Source: Hyposmocoma kahamanoa
Taxonomy: Eukaryota; Arthropoda; Insecta; Lepidoptera; Cosmopterigidae
Direction of reading: 5' to 3'
Length of the DNA stretch: 64,000 nucleotides
Assembly (NCBI RefSeq): GCF_003589595.1
Contig: NW_020654080.1
Location: 7,852,709 to 7,916,708, forward strand
The first letter of the stretch is position 1. Every line of letters begins with the position of its first letter. This document shows, piece after piece, positions 22,343 to 33,700 of the stretch. The notes under the pieces are model-generated. The model worked only from the letters and a program-made list of their open reading frames with translations. It was not told where the DNA came from and searched no databases. Made by a program: the position numbers and the translations under genes.

Positions 22343-22618
22343 TTTTAGTAGCAGTAATGCTCCTTGTGAAAGAGTTCGCCCAGGGAACTACTGCCACCTT
22401 ACCTTATTTCTGCAGGCAAGCAGTCATGCGCACATAGTACTGGGGAAATTGCTGGCACATCGGACTTGTCAACTTAGGGTGTGGGTCGCAGTAACAGTGC
22501 CCCTAAGATCTTTGCGATTTATAGCTCTGAGTGGCACTGCAACTGTTATGGAGGCGTGTCGCTTACCACCAGGCACACGATTTGTTTGTTCCGTCACTCG
22601 ATATTATTTAAAAAAAAA
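22343..22618 (+). repeat. RepA copy
   Basis: Near full length with an A tail of nine. A block of about 30 bases is deleted around GTAATGCGAGCA (22425) and another at 22475. Confidence 0.9.
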
Positions 22619-23037
22619 TGTATTTTGTTTAAACGGCTCTATTGCCGTCAGCGTCTACTGCGAGAAACTTACGAAATTTGTATAAATCTAGATGGATTAG
22701 AATGTGTCCTTAAGTACTATAATAATTTACAGATTGACATCTACCACCAACTCACCTGCTTAGTCAAAGACGAAGGGCAAATTTGCACGCAAGTAATTAC
22801 GCTCGTTCGTAAAACTTTACACTATTTAGCCAGGAAGCGACATAATTCCGCATTTTCACGACACACGATTGAACAAAATTGGACGTAGATAAGCAAAAAG
22901 GTTCCAATCTACAAAAATATAAAAAAATGAGTTATATATTTCCTGAAGTCTAACCTCTTAGTTCAGCAGAAAACGTCCAACATATAAACATAAATAAATA
23001 TCTCTGGACTTATACGACATTATAAGTTTTGAAAGTA
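22619..23037. other. No recognisable feature
   Basis: The plus-strand frame reading on from the RepA copy into 22888 has no family resemblance that I can see. Confidence 0.4.
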
Positions 23038-23517
23038 TAATCTCAGTACAGAGTACTAAAAAAACCGACCTCAAAAGTACGTGGAATAACATCTATTTGC
23101 CAAGTTTTTTTGAAATCGTTTACCGGAAAGTGCGCAAACCCGGATTCATCCCCTAGTTCGCCACTATACGGAACTTGACACAGGAGATAATAAAAATCGG
23201 TTCTCACTACTCAAAGTATATCGAGAGCAAAACGCCTTGAATTAGAGAATAGCAAAATCAACCATTAAAATAATTGCTCCTTATAATAAAATTTAGGCGC
23301 TATTTATAAAAATGAATTTTCAAGCGTGAACAGCCACTCTTAGAGGTGGATGATTTTCTTCAAAATGAAATGGGTCACTATTGAAATACCCTCTTTCCAA
23401 CAAAAAAAAAGGATTATGAAAATCGGTGCACAAATACCGGAGTTATCACGTAACATACATACAAAAAAACATGCAGTAGAATTGAGAATCTCCTCTTTTT
23501 TTGAAGTCGGTTAAAAA
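23038..23517 (-). repeat. RepB copy, full length
   Basis: Inverted, from AATCTCAGTACAGAGTACT to TTTGAAGTCGGTTAAAAA. It is the best inverted representative of the family. Confidence 0.92.
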
Positions 23518-23915
23518 CAAGAGAGTGAGAAACACTGAAACTTCAACCTGCCATATCTCAAAAGTGAGTGGATGTGGATGTCCTTTTTGTTTAACTACGT
23601 CCAATTGCACTTGCACTAATCGCGTTTTTTGTGCTCAATTTTCTTACCAAGTCACAATTATCATACGTCAAAAGCACTTGTTGTAGTAAGCATGAAGTCA
23701 TAAAAATAATACGAACTACGTTAAAGAAATCGTGTTTACAGTAGTATGTAAAATTGTATAAACATAAATCGTTATCCACTAGTTTTTAAGCTTCTATACA
23801 AAAACTTGTAATTTTGCAGACGTAACCTTATGACACCAAGGGTTGCGATTTGTTCCCTTTGTTCCTAGTCAGATCTTGTCTGTTATGCTAACACTGTTTC
23901 TGTAGAGATTTCAAT
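23518..23915. other. No recognisable feature
   Basis: AT-rich spacer before the LINE tail. Confidence 0.4.
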
Positions 23916-23928
23916 ACTTTTTATTTTT

Positions 23929-23954
23929 TTATTTATTTATTTATTTATTTATAA
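23929..23954. repeat. (TTTA)n tail of the LINE
   Basis: Six TTTA units. On the element strand this is the 3' TAAA-repeat tail that follows the ORF2 stop codon by about 60 bases. Confidence 0.85.
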
Positions 23955-24015
23955 TATACAACTTACACTAACAGTAAAAACCAAACATGCAAGCCATAGT
24001 CAATATTGGTTGGAG

Positions 24016-27000
24016 TCAATCACTGCAAAAACGAAGCTGCTGAATATCGATCACAGAGCTTTGGGCGGTGACCGACTCCAAGTAGTAACCAGCCGATGTC
24101 AGAAACTTCGTCCTAGTGTTACTAAACACGTCAGTGTCCTCAATTTGATTCAAAGATTCAATAACGGCTAGAGTCTCGTAGAATGGTGTCCGTCTTAGTG
24201 TCTCCGTACGGATTAGATGTAGCGCGAACAAGGGATGTCTACGTTGGCGCAGAACATATCGCGGTGTTGGCGGGACAAAGAAAGATATCTGAGCCAATAG
24301 AGGGGGGTTACTGAGATATCCCCTTATTAAGCAAAAGATGTATTTAACCACTGCAAGCTTTCGCCTTACCTCCAAAGATCTATAAGACACCATTCCCAAG
24401 ATAAATGATGTGGGGTACATATAGGGATAATACCCATGAACTTTTTTGTATAAAAACCGCAGAAATGACTTCTGGATTCGTTCTATCATTGCGATGTATA
24501 ATTTATTGTGGGGATTCCAGACTGCACAGCCACTCTCCAACCTACTACGAACAAAGGCATTATATAGGTTACAAATTACCTCGCGTTGATCGAAAAGCTT
24601 GGATTGTCGTTTTATAAAGCCGAGACTTTTCCATGCAGAATTGCAAATATCGATAATATGGTCACCGAATTTGAGTTGTGAATTAAATCTTACTCCCAGA
24701 TCTCGTACAGACTGCACTCGATCGAGGGACATTCCACCGATAGTGTACTCATTTAGGATGGGATCTTTGCGAGAATACGACATTACGGAGCACTTATCGA
24801 TATTCATCTCTAAACCGTTAACTTGGCTCCATGCGAAAATGCTGTTAATATCTGCTTGCAATAGATCGACATCCTCAGTGCCCTTCACCGGCATAGCAAG
24901 TTTAACATCATCAGCAAACATAAGGCATATGGATGACTTTATAGACATGGGGAGATCATTAATAAGCAGCAAGAAAAGGAGGGGACCGAGACTGCTACCT
25001 TGACCTATGCCAGAAGTAACAGCATAAGGTGACGAATTGACGTGTCCATAGTCAACATACTGTGTTCTATCTTTAAAATACGTCCTGAAAAAAATCATTA
25101 AAGGAGCCGTAAAACCTGCAACGCCCATTTTTACAAGTAATTGGTCAATGTTGACACGATCGAAGGCCTTGCGGAAATCGAAATAGGCAACATCTACCTG
25201 GGTTTTGTGATCAATATTAGACCCTATCAATGTTGTTAAATTCAATAGGTTGGAAGTGGTAGAGCGTTGCGGCAAAAAACCGTGCTGTTCTTCGCAAAAC
25301 CATCCGCGAAGTTGTGAAGTTATGGCCTTACAGAGTACCGTTTCGAAAGTTTTTGCAAACACTGAAAGGATAGCAATAGGTCTGTAGTTGCGAACATCGC
25401 TTCTCGAGCCGCTCTTGTGGATGGGTATAACCTTAGATGCCTTCCAATATTGAGGGTACGTATTGGATCTGATGGAAAGGTTATATATATAACAGAGCGG
25501 CTCGACAAACACATCGCAACAGTCCTTGACTACAAACTGAGGGATTCCATCAGGGCCCTGTGTGAGTTTAGGTGCTAATCGTCTGATAGCCTTTCGTACA
25601 TCATTCTCACTGATTTCATTGACTTGGACATCTTGCTGGGAGGTGGCATGTAGAGCGCAACCAGCTGACCTGAGACGAGCATCCTCGACGCTAAGATGAG
25701 GGAGATCTGGCAGAAAAACACTTTTGAAGAATTGAGCAAACGAGTCTGCAATCTCTTGTGGAGCCAAGCAATCAAATGTAGCAGGCTGATAGGATAGTTG
25801 TTGTCTCTTCACAAACGACCAGAATGAAGAGGGGTTGTGTTTGATACCATTTTGAACTCTTTTACAATAGTTAATTAGATCACTTTGTGAGTTTTTATCA
25901 ACCATTTTCCTGTAATAGGCGAATAAACCATAATATAGTTGATTATTTGTTTCTTTATACAACTTGTGATACCTGTTTTTGAGTTTATTTAATGATATTG
26001 TGTCGAAAGAAAACCATACCGGATAATTAGTACATTTGTTAAAGTTCTTATATGGTACAACCTCTTCTATGACAGTGTTGATATTTGAGTATAGATAGTT
26101 GACAGCCTCATTTACATCACCGATGTCATACAAGGGCGTCCAATCCATGTGAGACATCTTCATGTAGAGTTCATATAGGTCTGCCTTGCGAAAATCCCTA
26201 ACCCTCGGCATAACGACGGAGCCTGCAGAATTTGAATATTTGCGGTTCAAATTGGGTAAGCCAAAAGAGACATCAAGCGGTAGATGGTGCATTTCATCAG
26301 ACACCAAACCACACATTGCCTCGACAACTGAAACCTCTGACATCGCCTGATTTGTCAAAACTAAATCTAATAAATGTCCTAAACTATTCATAACATTACA
26401 CATTTGTGTCAAATTGCAAGATGATAAAAACAAATCAAAGTCATTACGAACTGTAGCTGTGGTTGAATATAAATTGAAATCGCCAACAACGATCATAGGT
26501 AGATCGTAATATTTTTGTAACAATTTTTCAATACAATTGAATACAGCATAATACGAAGATACAGGCACTCGAGGATGCAAATACACCACACAACAGACAA
26601 AACGCACTGACCCCTTAGATACCATCGCACAAACCATCTCATGTTCATCATAGGGATCAGCATCACACTGTAGGGGGCGGAGCACATAGGGAGTGCGCGC
26701 CGCAAGCAGGACTCCTCCACCTCCACGCAAGCAGCGGTCGCATCGTACGACATTCCATCCAGGCGGAAACACTTCGGAGTCGTGTACTGAGTCATTCAGT
26801 CGAGTCTCGCTTAACGACAGTAAGTCACTTGGAAATGTTGCTAATGTATTTTTGACTTTGTCTTTCTTTCCGTTGAGACCCCTCACGTTTTGGTAATAAA
26901 GTTCTACCTTATGGAATGGTTTCTTTACTTTTTTGGCGAAAAAATGTTCTACCGGAGGAGGTGCTCGCATGGGTTCGTCTATTTCTGTACATAAACCATT

Positions 27001-27138
27001 CTTGTAGCGATACATTCTTAGGCCAGTTAGCTGGTGACATGAAATATGCAAAGTGCTCCGCCGGAACACCAACAATGAAACACTTATGCGATTCGTGAGA
27101 CTGTGGAGGTGCATTCGCCGTAAATGTGTTTCCTTCAA
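24016..27138 (-). CDS. LINE ORF2: endonuclease-reverse transcriptase
   Basis: An uninterrupted 1040-codon frame. The N-terminal AP-type endonuclease starts near residue 80 with YYQNVRGLNGK, followed by LSETRLND and VVGDFNLY, and ends near SDEMHHLPLDV. The RT has VIPIHKSGSRSDVRNYRPI, then AYFDFRKAFDRVN, GIGQGSSLGPLLF and the catalytic FADDVKLA near residue 745. The tail carries the ESGCAVWNPH motif and a basic region. It would nick target DNA and copy element RNA there (target-primed reverse transcription). The first 56 residues overlap ORF1 in another frame, so the Met near 26970 is a likelier start. No frameshift or stop is visible, which is unusual for this window. Confidence 0.93.
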   Translation of the reverse strand: MKETHLRRMHLHSLTNRISVSLLVFRRSTLHISCHQLTGLRMYRYKNGLCTEIDEPMRAPPPVEHFFAKKVKKPFHKVELYYQNVRGLNGKKDKVKNTLATFPSDLLSLSETRLNDSVHDSEVFPPGWNVVRCDRCLRGGGGVLLAARTPYVLRPLQCDADPYDEHEMVCAMVSKGSVRFVCCVVYLHPRVPVSSYYAVFNCIEKLLQKYYDLPMIVVGDFNLYSTTATVRNDFDLFLSSCNLTQMCNVMNSLGHLLDLVLTNQAMSEVSVVEAMCGLVSDEMHHLPLDVSFGLPNLNRKYSNSAGSVVMPRVRDFRKADLYELYMKMSHMDWTPLYDIGDVNEAVNYLYSNINTVIEEVVPYKNFNKCTNYPVWFSFDTISLNKLKNRYHKLYKETNNQLYYGLFAYYRKMVDKNSQSDLINYCKRVQNGIKHNPSSFWSFVKRQQLSYQPATFDCLAPQEIADSFAQFFKSVFLPDLPHLSVEDARLRSAGCALHATSQQDVQVNEISENDVRKAIRRLAPKLTQGPDGIPQFVVKDCCDVFVEPLCYIYNLSIRSNTYPQYWKASKVIPIHKSGSRSDVRNYRPIAILSVFAKTFETVLCKAITSQLRGWFCEEQHGFLPQRSTTSNLLNLTTLIGSNIDHKTQVDVAYFDFRKAFDRVNIDQLLVKMGVAGFTAPLMIFFRTYFKDRTQYVDYGHVNSSPYAVTSGIGQGSSLGPLLFLLLINDLPMSIKSSICLMFADDVKLAMPVKGTEDVDLLQADINSIFAWSQVNGLEMNIDKCSVMSYSRKDPILNEYTIGGMSLDRVQSVRDLGVRFNSQLKFGDHIIDICNSAWKSLGFIKRQSKLFDQREVICNLYNAFVRSRLESGCAVWNPHNKLYIAMIERIQKSFLRFLYKKVHGYYPYMYPTSFILGMVSYRSLEVRRKLAVVKYIFCLIRGYLSNPPLLAQISFFVPPTPRYVLRQRRHPLFALHLIRTETLRRTPFYETLAVIESLNQIEDTDVFSNTRTKFLTSAGYYLESVTAQSSVIDIQQLRFCSD

Positions 27139-27391
27139 TTTTCTTCCTCATATACGACAGGACGTTCTCCGCGGTGGTACTAACGTGAAGATTCCATATG
27201 TGGATGTATTTTACAGGCTCACTGGGTCTTAGTTCCGCGTCAGCCTCACCCGTAGCTTTTATTACAGAACGGCGGATGCGCGATGCACGACGCCTCTGAT
27301 GTTCTCTCGCCGGCGCACTATGAAGACTATCACAAGTTACAATACTGCAGTATGAGGGCATTATCAGGTGAGAAAAATTTACAACTAGCAT
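26909..27391 (-). CDS. LINE ORF1 C-terminal part
   Basis: 160 residues directly upstream of and overlapping ORF2. Segments such as VKYIHIWNLHVSTTAENVL, CFIVGVPAEHF and then SPANWPKNVSLQEWF look like the C-terminal fold of CR1/Jockey-group ORF1 proteins: a structured domain ending in a WP-x-V-x-V-type motif. These proteins bind element RNA. A stop codon lies nine bases before the first Met and no N-terminal zinc-finger part is seen, so ORF1 is probably truncated. The ORF1 stop falls just before the ORF2 endonuclease begins, consistent with reinitiation. Confidence 0.7.
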   Translation of the reverse strand: MLVVNFSHLIMPSYCSIVTCDSLHSAPAREHQRRRASRIRRSVIKATGEADAELRPSEPVKYIHIWNLHVSTTAENVLSYMRKKIEGNTFTANAPPQSHESHKCFIVGVPAEHFAYFMSPANWPKNVSLQEWFMYRNRRTHASTSSGRTFFRQKSKETIP

Positions 27392-27584
27392 TTTATTCTA
27401 GAGCCCGTGTTACTTCAACAAACAGTGCAACTTGTACACCTGCTCTTTGAACTATCGAGGCAAACGCAATAACGTTAGATTAACCGTCCGAGAAACGGAT
27501 CGCCGGGGAACGTGTCGACAGACAACGTAATTACGTTCGGGTTTAATGTGCATAAAATTCCTCCTCCTCCGCCGGTCCCTCACT

Positions 27585-27682
27585 GCTGAGGATCGTGACT
27601 TTGTAAATCAATAGATCTTCTCCACTTCAATCTGTCTTCGGCTAGGTGTGGTGCGACTTTCACCGGTATTCCCAGTTTTAAA
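27585..27682 (-). pseudogene. LINE C-terminal scrap of another family
   Basis: Minus-strand translation contains APHLAEDRLKWRRSIDLQS followed by HDPQQ and a stop. This matches the AEDR-x-KWR motif at the extreme C-terminus of many LINE RT proteins. About 32 residues are left. It lies just upstream of the intact LINE on the same strand, so the younger element may have landed in or next to its 3' end. Confidence 0.65.
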
Positions 27683-27712
27683 ATACTTAGTCACACCATC
27701 GTTTCGAACTAT

Positions 27713-27875
27713 TTTTTATGATACCAAGTGACGGGAAGACAATATCGTGCACCTGGTGGTAAGCAACATACCTGTCCATAATAATTGCAGTGCTACTCAG
27801 TGGTTTTAAACACAAAGACGTGAGGGGCACTGCTACTGCCCTGGTCACCCTGAGACGTAAGTTCACAAGTCCCAT
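27713..27875 (-). repeat. RepA 3' half
   Basis: Inverted. It stops at AAGTCCCATCCC, so the 5' half is missing. Confidence 0.88.
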
Positions 27876-29999
27876 CCCAAAGATCTAATAACAAGCCGTA
27901 CAATAGCCAGTTAGAAGTTCTTAATAACGGCATAGGTTGCATTAATAAGTTCTACAGCACCGCTGTAGCTCCAAAATGGGCACCGATTTATACGCTATGG
28001 GTCCTACAATGATCGCAAAAGTGTGTTAGTACGAAGATACAATGGCGCTATGTGCGCGATTAATGTGCGTCTGAGTAATACAAGGTGCTATGCGAGCGGT
28101 AATGTGCGCCTAAAATAAGTTCTTGTAGCGCAGCTATAGCGCTCGCATCCTATCTAGTCGCTTTAGACTGTATTTTTGAATTAGAGTTCACGGCGCTGTA
28201 CTAGATATACAGCAGCAATGTTTTGGGAAAATAAACGAAACATATTTTATTTTTCATAGACCAAGACTTTGCTAACAGGAAAGAGATGGAGGATACGATT
28301 GCAAATAAAAAATGACAACAATTTGATAAAACAAATTTTCCTTTTTTAATACATGCAAAATAAAAGTGGGAGTACCAGTTTATTTTATTATTATTAACAG
28401 TTATTATTAACAGTTTATTGTAAATATATATGCATATATTATAGCTAAAATGTTTACGCGCCTTCTACAGTTTTTTGTATAAAATATATATTTAATTAGA
28501 GTGTGTGAAGTTTGCATTTAGTTTAAATGAGATATTTTAGCTTAGTTCGAAGTTAATTGAGACTGGTGTGTGGGAAAGAGAGAAGTGAATACGGTTTTTG
28601 TACATCTTTAAGATGTTAAACAATATATAAATAACTTAAAAAATTGGTTTTTATTAAAAACTGTAATGGCGTCTCGGTTACAACAGTCTTCAGAGTTTAC
28701 TAACGCCGTTCTACCGATTCAAGCCGCTAGTATTCACTGTTGGTTGTAAAGCAGAGTATTGATATTCTCTTATATGGCTAAACCACGCCTTAGAATATGG
28801 AACAGATTTTTTACGCTTTTGGCTGTATAAGGCGTGTTCGTCTCATCTTATCAAGCTAGGTACCGTAATTCGCTGTAGAATTCTCAAATATAACGGCCTA
28901 AGCGCTACTTCATAAATATATTTCTCTGCTGTAGATGTAGCGTTCCAAAGTTTGTAGTAAAACCTATTTAACAGCTGAAGGCCTAAGATATATACGATAT
29001 ACCAGCTAAAGCGTCTTAAACGAAGCTAATAACTCCATTCAAACTCTTCTAACTTCAAAAGCCCTCTACAAGACCCCAGGGTGTTATAAAAGACATTTAT
29101 AACTCTGCTTTACATCAAATGGCTATACTATAGCTGTATGAATAGTCTTTCTATCTCTAGGATTAATTTCACAATTTTACGGCTATTGTACGACTTGCTG
29201 TTTATGTATTTTCTGTGTATTTCTTTTGAATCTTCTACTGAAGAACTGAAGTACTATAGTAAATCCCTTAAACAGCTAATATACAACTTTTAGGTTACAC
29301 AGAGGTAATTTAAGCAACTTGTGTGCTAGTTGGGATATGCCTGTAATTTCACTCCACTAACTCCTCGTCTCAAGTACCTAGTATTTCACTGTACGGTACT
29401 GCCAGTAGTTTAGCCACCTGGTCTTACCATCATTACGAAATTCATCCTCTGGGTCCTTTGCCCTATATTTGACCCGCAACAATTAATTTTTCAATATTGT
29501 CAGCGTTTATGGATGCGATGTGACGCCTAAGAATTGTAGAATGCGGAGCAAACAGACGGAGGGCAAACGTTTGTAATTTTAAATATTTAATCATTATATT
29601 TCAAATAATTTATTGCGAAAAAGGATTACGTCTGGGTGTTTTAGAATAGACGGAAATAATTAGATACAACAAAATGAGATAATAAATGAACAATTGAATG
29701 TTGCATCATCCTCTTTATTGTGGGTATTTTCAAATTATAATGACTGTAATAGTAGGGGTAGTGGGATATAAATATGACCAACCGTTCTGAACAACCAACA
29801 ATTATTGAGGATGCATAGAGAGGCGAAACACACATCAGTTATATTTTTTGTGGTGGTGTTTGTGACCGTATTATTGCGCTTGTGCTATTTATTTTATATG
29901 CAGGGAGGGAGGGAAAACTAACTGCATGAAAAAGTAATTTAACACATATGCAGCTATTTTACAGAATTTAACATTCACTGGGTTCGTGGAGTAGAAAAT
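27876..29999. other. No recognisable feature, about 2.1 kb
   Basis: AT-rich. At 28020-28160 the phrases 'GGCGCTATG' and 'GCGCGATTAATGTGCG' recur imperfectly, and 28640-29290 has a uniform composition with many GCTG and TAGC words. I recognise neither. Confidence 0.45.
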
Positions 30000-30230
30000 T
30001 AGTTTGATTTCCATCTTTGTTTGTGCAGGTGTAATTTCTCAAGAACGGATACTTTCGTGTGATGTGAAGTCCAAGGAATCCTTCGTAGGCGTTCGCCAAC
30101 ACCACATCTGAAATGCGTAATTCTTTTGCCTGTCAGCGGTTTTAAGCGTCCAGGCTCCCGAGCCATACAAAAATATGGAGAAGACTAACATGCTAATTAT
30201 GCGTACCTTTGTTACGAATGGTTCTGTTGT
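30000..30230 (-). pseudogene. LINE ORF2 fragment (thumb region)
   Basis: Minus-strand translation gives FSIFLYGSGAWTLKTADRQ followed by FQMWCWR, the hallmark of the region after the RT active site in RTE-like LINEs (YGAESWTLRKADR...FEMWCWRR). Further on, DSLDFTSHESIRS replaces the usual W-x-x-R-x-TNESIL block and a stop follows. Only about 65 residues remain. Confidence 0.75.
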
Positions 30231-30547
30231 AAATGTGCATAAAAGTACATAAAATTAAATAAAGTATCCTTTACAGAACACACAATAAGAGCGAATTGGA
30301 ATTTTTGGAGCTCGTTTGTTTTTGTAGACGCTCGTCACGTTAATTTATTCAAAGTGTAACCACCGTACATTTTGCGGTAGGTGTTTGGTTAACCATTCCG
30401 CTTTGCCTTTGCCTAAAATAGACACTCACAAAGACTCTTTAATGCGCACAAGATCAAAATAAGTAAAGAACAAACAAACAAAAGCCATAATGTTGCTAAT
30501 ATTTGCAAAAGAAATTTAAGAATGCTTATAATAACAAAAATAGTTCT
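30231..30547. other. No recognisable feature
   Basis: AT-rich spacer. Confidence 0.4.
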
Positions 30548-30600
30548 CCTATTATGTAGTCCCACTACTGGGCACAGACCTCTTCTCACAATATGTGTGT
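30548..30600 (-). mobile_element. RTE/SINE-1-type 3' tail scrap
   Basis: GTCCCACTACTGGGCACAGA is the inverted form of the 'CCCAGCAGTGGGA' tail also found at 33930, 35920 and 42575. Confidence 0.6.
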
Positions 30601-30616
30601 ATGTGTGCAAGATATA

Positions 30617-30902
30617 TAGTAGCAGAAAGAGTTCGTCCAGGGTGTACTGCCACTTTAACTATTTTTGCCGCCAAGTAATAATGTGAGCATTACTGCGTTA
30701 CTGTATTAAAGGGTAAGGGTGCTGGTGAAACTACAGGCGCAATGACCTTGTTAACATAAGTCTCTGGGTGACGGGCCACTGGCAGTGCCTCTCCGGTCGC
30801 GATTTAAAGCTCTGAGTGGCACTGCAATTGCTATGAACAGGCGTGTCGCTTACCACCAGACCCACGACATGATCGTCCCGTCACTTAGTATTATAAAAAA
30901 AA
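30617..30902 (+). repeat. RepA copy, near full length
   Basis: From TAGTAGCAGAAAGAGTTCGT to an A tail of eight. Confidence 0.92.
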
Positions 30903-31039
30903 GGTGTTTACCACTGGGCCATCAATGTTGTCAAAAGTAGTAGAGTTGTACACGTTGGTCCTGTAAAGATATTTAAAAGGGATTCGTATTAAAAGGCGAT
31001 TAAAAGTTAACAGTTGCATAGGTATGATTCATTCTACAC

Positions 31040-32105
31040 GACAACCACGATTCCAAAGCCGCCCTGATGCGCCACAATACCGACGACCTACCAGATATCA
31101 GCCTAGACGAGATCGTATTGGCTCTAAAACAAATCAAAAATAGAAAAGCCCCTGGTGAAGACGGAGTTACTTCAGAACTTCTGAAGGCTGGAGGAGTTCC
31201 AGTCATCAAGGAACTACATAACCTGTTTAACTCCGTCATTCAAAGTGTGAGAACTCCTAAAACGTGGAACAGGAGTACTATAGTTCTCTTTTTCAAAAAG
31301 GAGACAAATATTTACTTAAAAAGTACAGACCCATCTCACTCCTGAGCCACGTATATAAGCTGTTTTCTAGAGTCATTACGAATTGTCTCGCCAGAGGACT
31401 CGACGAATTTCAGCCACCGGAGCAGGCCGGTTTTCGACGGGGATACAGTATAATCGGCCCTTATGTCTAGCCTTTGTCGACTATGAGAAGGCTTTTGATT
31501 CCGTTGAAACCTGCGCTGTCTTGGAATCCTTGCAGCGATGCCAAGTGGACTATCGTTACATCAAAGTGCTGAGATGTCTGTATAACGCCGCCACTATGAG
31601 TGTCTAAGGACACAGGACTAGCAGTCTAAACCCATCCAATTACGCAGAGGAGTGAGATCCCCGAAACTGTTCACAGCCGCATTGGAAGATATATTTAAGA
31701 CGCTGGACTGGAAAAGTATGGGCATTAACATAAACGGCGAATACAGTACATCTGAGACTTGCGATTTGCAGATGACATAGGCCTAATGGCGGAGTCGCTG
31801 GAGGAACTACAGCAGATGCTGGACGGCCTAGCGTCCGCCTCGTGACGTATTAGTCTCGACGTGAACTTGGACAAGACCAAAATCATGATCAATGATCACA
31901 TTCACCCGAGACCCATAGTCGTAAATGGCCACCTTCTTGAAGTTGTTTCCGTATACACTTACCTCGGGCACCCACCTGGAGTGACCTGTGAAAGGTTGCT
32001 GGCGGGACATCGATGCGACAAGTTGAGGAACTGACGAAATGGCGCACATTGGGGGAGGTCTATGTCCAGAAGTGGACTGCAATAGGCTCGTGATAATGAT
32101 GATGA
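31040..32105 (+). pseudogene. RTE-like LINE ORF2, frameshifted and internally deleted
   Basis: RT motifs appear in order over three frames. IKNRKAPGEDGVTSELLKAG is near 31134. KYRPISLLSHVYKLFSRVI and then EQAGFRRGYS are at 31320-31450. LAFVDYEKAFDSVE is near 31468. A broken FADD region (near 31760) and VYTYLGH (near 31950) follow. The thumb segment between about 31980 and 32010 is deleted. After it comes the C-terminal EMAHIGGGLCPEVDCN-type end and an ATGATG microsatellite tail (32090-32107), as in RTE elements. It encodes no working protein. Confidence 0.9.
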
Positions 32106-32629
32106 TGAAGTGTTTTGTGTATCATTCAACTTACCCTAAAGCGGGAACTTTCACAACTATTTAAGTACGTTTAATGTGATTGAGAAGCAATAATCCTTGA
32201 CAATAAAAAAAATTCACATTTAAAAATACGTCAAAGGGTTTTTTATATCGTGAGCATAGCCAAGCCGAGGGTGGACTAGCCCTGAAGACGTTCTCACGCT
32301 GTCTGTCAGAGCCGGAGCCGGTTTCGGTTTACCGCGGTTCCCCGCTCTGCGTCTCCGACATCATTCGAAAATGCAACGTTAACTGCCATAGATTTAACTA
32401 ATTTTGTCTATGGTAAATCATGGTTTTAATGTTTTTATAGTCAATTATTATTTAAAAATAGGATATATTTGTTGAAGATAATATTAGTGTTCAGTTTTTA
32501 ATACTGTTAAATTTGAATAACGATTTATTCCAACAACGTTGTAACGTTCCGTTACAATACGATGTACATTTTTGAAATGGCTTTAATTTCGTTTGTTAAA
32601 AATATGTTGATTTGTTTTTTTTTTATTAA
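32106..32629. other. No recognisable feature
   Basis: Mixed sequence with a GC-richer patch near 32300-32355. No gene seen. Confidence 0.4.
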
Positions 32630-32784
32630 GTGAGAACCGATTATTATTATCTCCAGTGTTAAGTCCTGTATAGTGGCGAACTGGAAAATGGGAAATATCC
32701 CCTATTTTAATAAAACTTAGCAAATAGACGTAATTCCACGTACTTTTGAGGTCAGTTTTTTTAGTACTCTGTACTGAGATTATT
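32630..32784 (+). repeat. RepB 3' third
   Basis: From GTGAGAACCGATTATTATTA to TAGTACTCTGTACTGAGATT. It is 5'-truncated. Confidence 0.88.
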
Positions 32785-33399
32785 CAAACTGTAAATTCCA
32801 TAAATAATAAAAATAATCGACAAAACACTGATTTAATATTTTGTTTTAGTTTTCTGACACTTTTAAAGAATTACATGTGTGACAATAGAAAATATCCGAA
32901 AAAACTGAGTAACTGGCTAACCGAAAATTAAAAACCGAAAAAACGGGTTTTCAAAATCACTTGGTTTTTGCATAACCTGGTAGCCACCGCCAAGCCGTTG
33001 ACTCTAAAGTCCACTACCAAATCTCCTCTTTGGTGGCTGTAAACACGCTCACCTCCCGACGCGTACGTACATAAATGGGCAGTAAAGAGCTATTTCAATA
33101 AAGGAGCTTAAGAACTTTAACGTAGAAGTATGAATTGAGAGCTCTTTGCAGTCTCAGACGACGTACTCGTAGGCTTTGGTTTGATTGAAATAGTTGAACA
33201 AACTCAATTCCATACTTGTACACTCAGTGGGAGTGCGGATAGCTTAAATAAGAAAATAGTAATTGTTACAATGTGTTTCTTTTCTTCTCTGGACTCAATT
33301 AAATATATGTAGTAATAAGTTTTCCAATTTTCATTACTGTTGCTTTTATTGTACTCCAATTCGCGAGAGCTTTGTCTAGTTCGCTTTTTAGTGTGCTAT
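32785..33399. other. No recognisable feature
   Basis: AT-rich spacer. Confidence 0.4.
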
Positions 33400-33475
33400 C
33401 ATTGCCATCATTTGACCGAAAAGATGTCCACTGCTGGCCACGGGCCTCTCACAAAGATCGCCACGACGAAAATTT
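33400..33475 (-). mobile_element. RTE-like 3'-end scrap
   Basis: It contains TTTGACCGAAAAGATGTCCA then CTGCTGGCCACGGGCCTC, a phrase typical of inverted 3' ends of RTE-type elements in Lepidoptera. Confidence 0.5.
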
Positions 33476-33700
33476 CTAATGCAAGCAGTGCTATTTGAGT
33501 GGTTATTTCGTATTCTTCCATTATTCAAAAAAACGAAAACACAAATTAAAACATGGCGGCGCAACAAAAACCTGAGTAAGCTATCTGTACACCGTGATCA
33601 TATATTATTTATACATTGTTTCGAATTACTAGACATTATAAGGTCGACTCTAGGGTCCTTTTACAGGGACGTACTTAAGTGTAGCCTAATGGAACAATAG

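Larger units (their letters stand above)
23916..27391 (-). mobile_element. Non-LTR retrotransposon (CR1/Jockey group) with intact ORF2
   Basis: A minus-strand LINE: the end of ORF1, a full-length ORF2 and a very short 3' UTR. It ends in a TAAA-type microsatellite tail (plus-strand TTTATTTATTTATTTA at 23929-23952). The 5' boundary is uncertain. No convincing ORF1 N-terminus or 5' UTR is seen, so the copy is probably 5'-truncated near 27.4 kb. Clade assignment is by the look of the EN, RT and ORF1 motifs only. Confidence 0.9.

Noticed and set aside
24405..25003. Plus-strand frames of 70 and 134 codons
   Set aside because: Antisense to the LINE RT frame, without own family resemblance.
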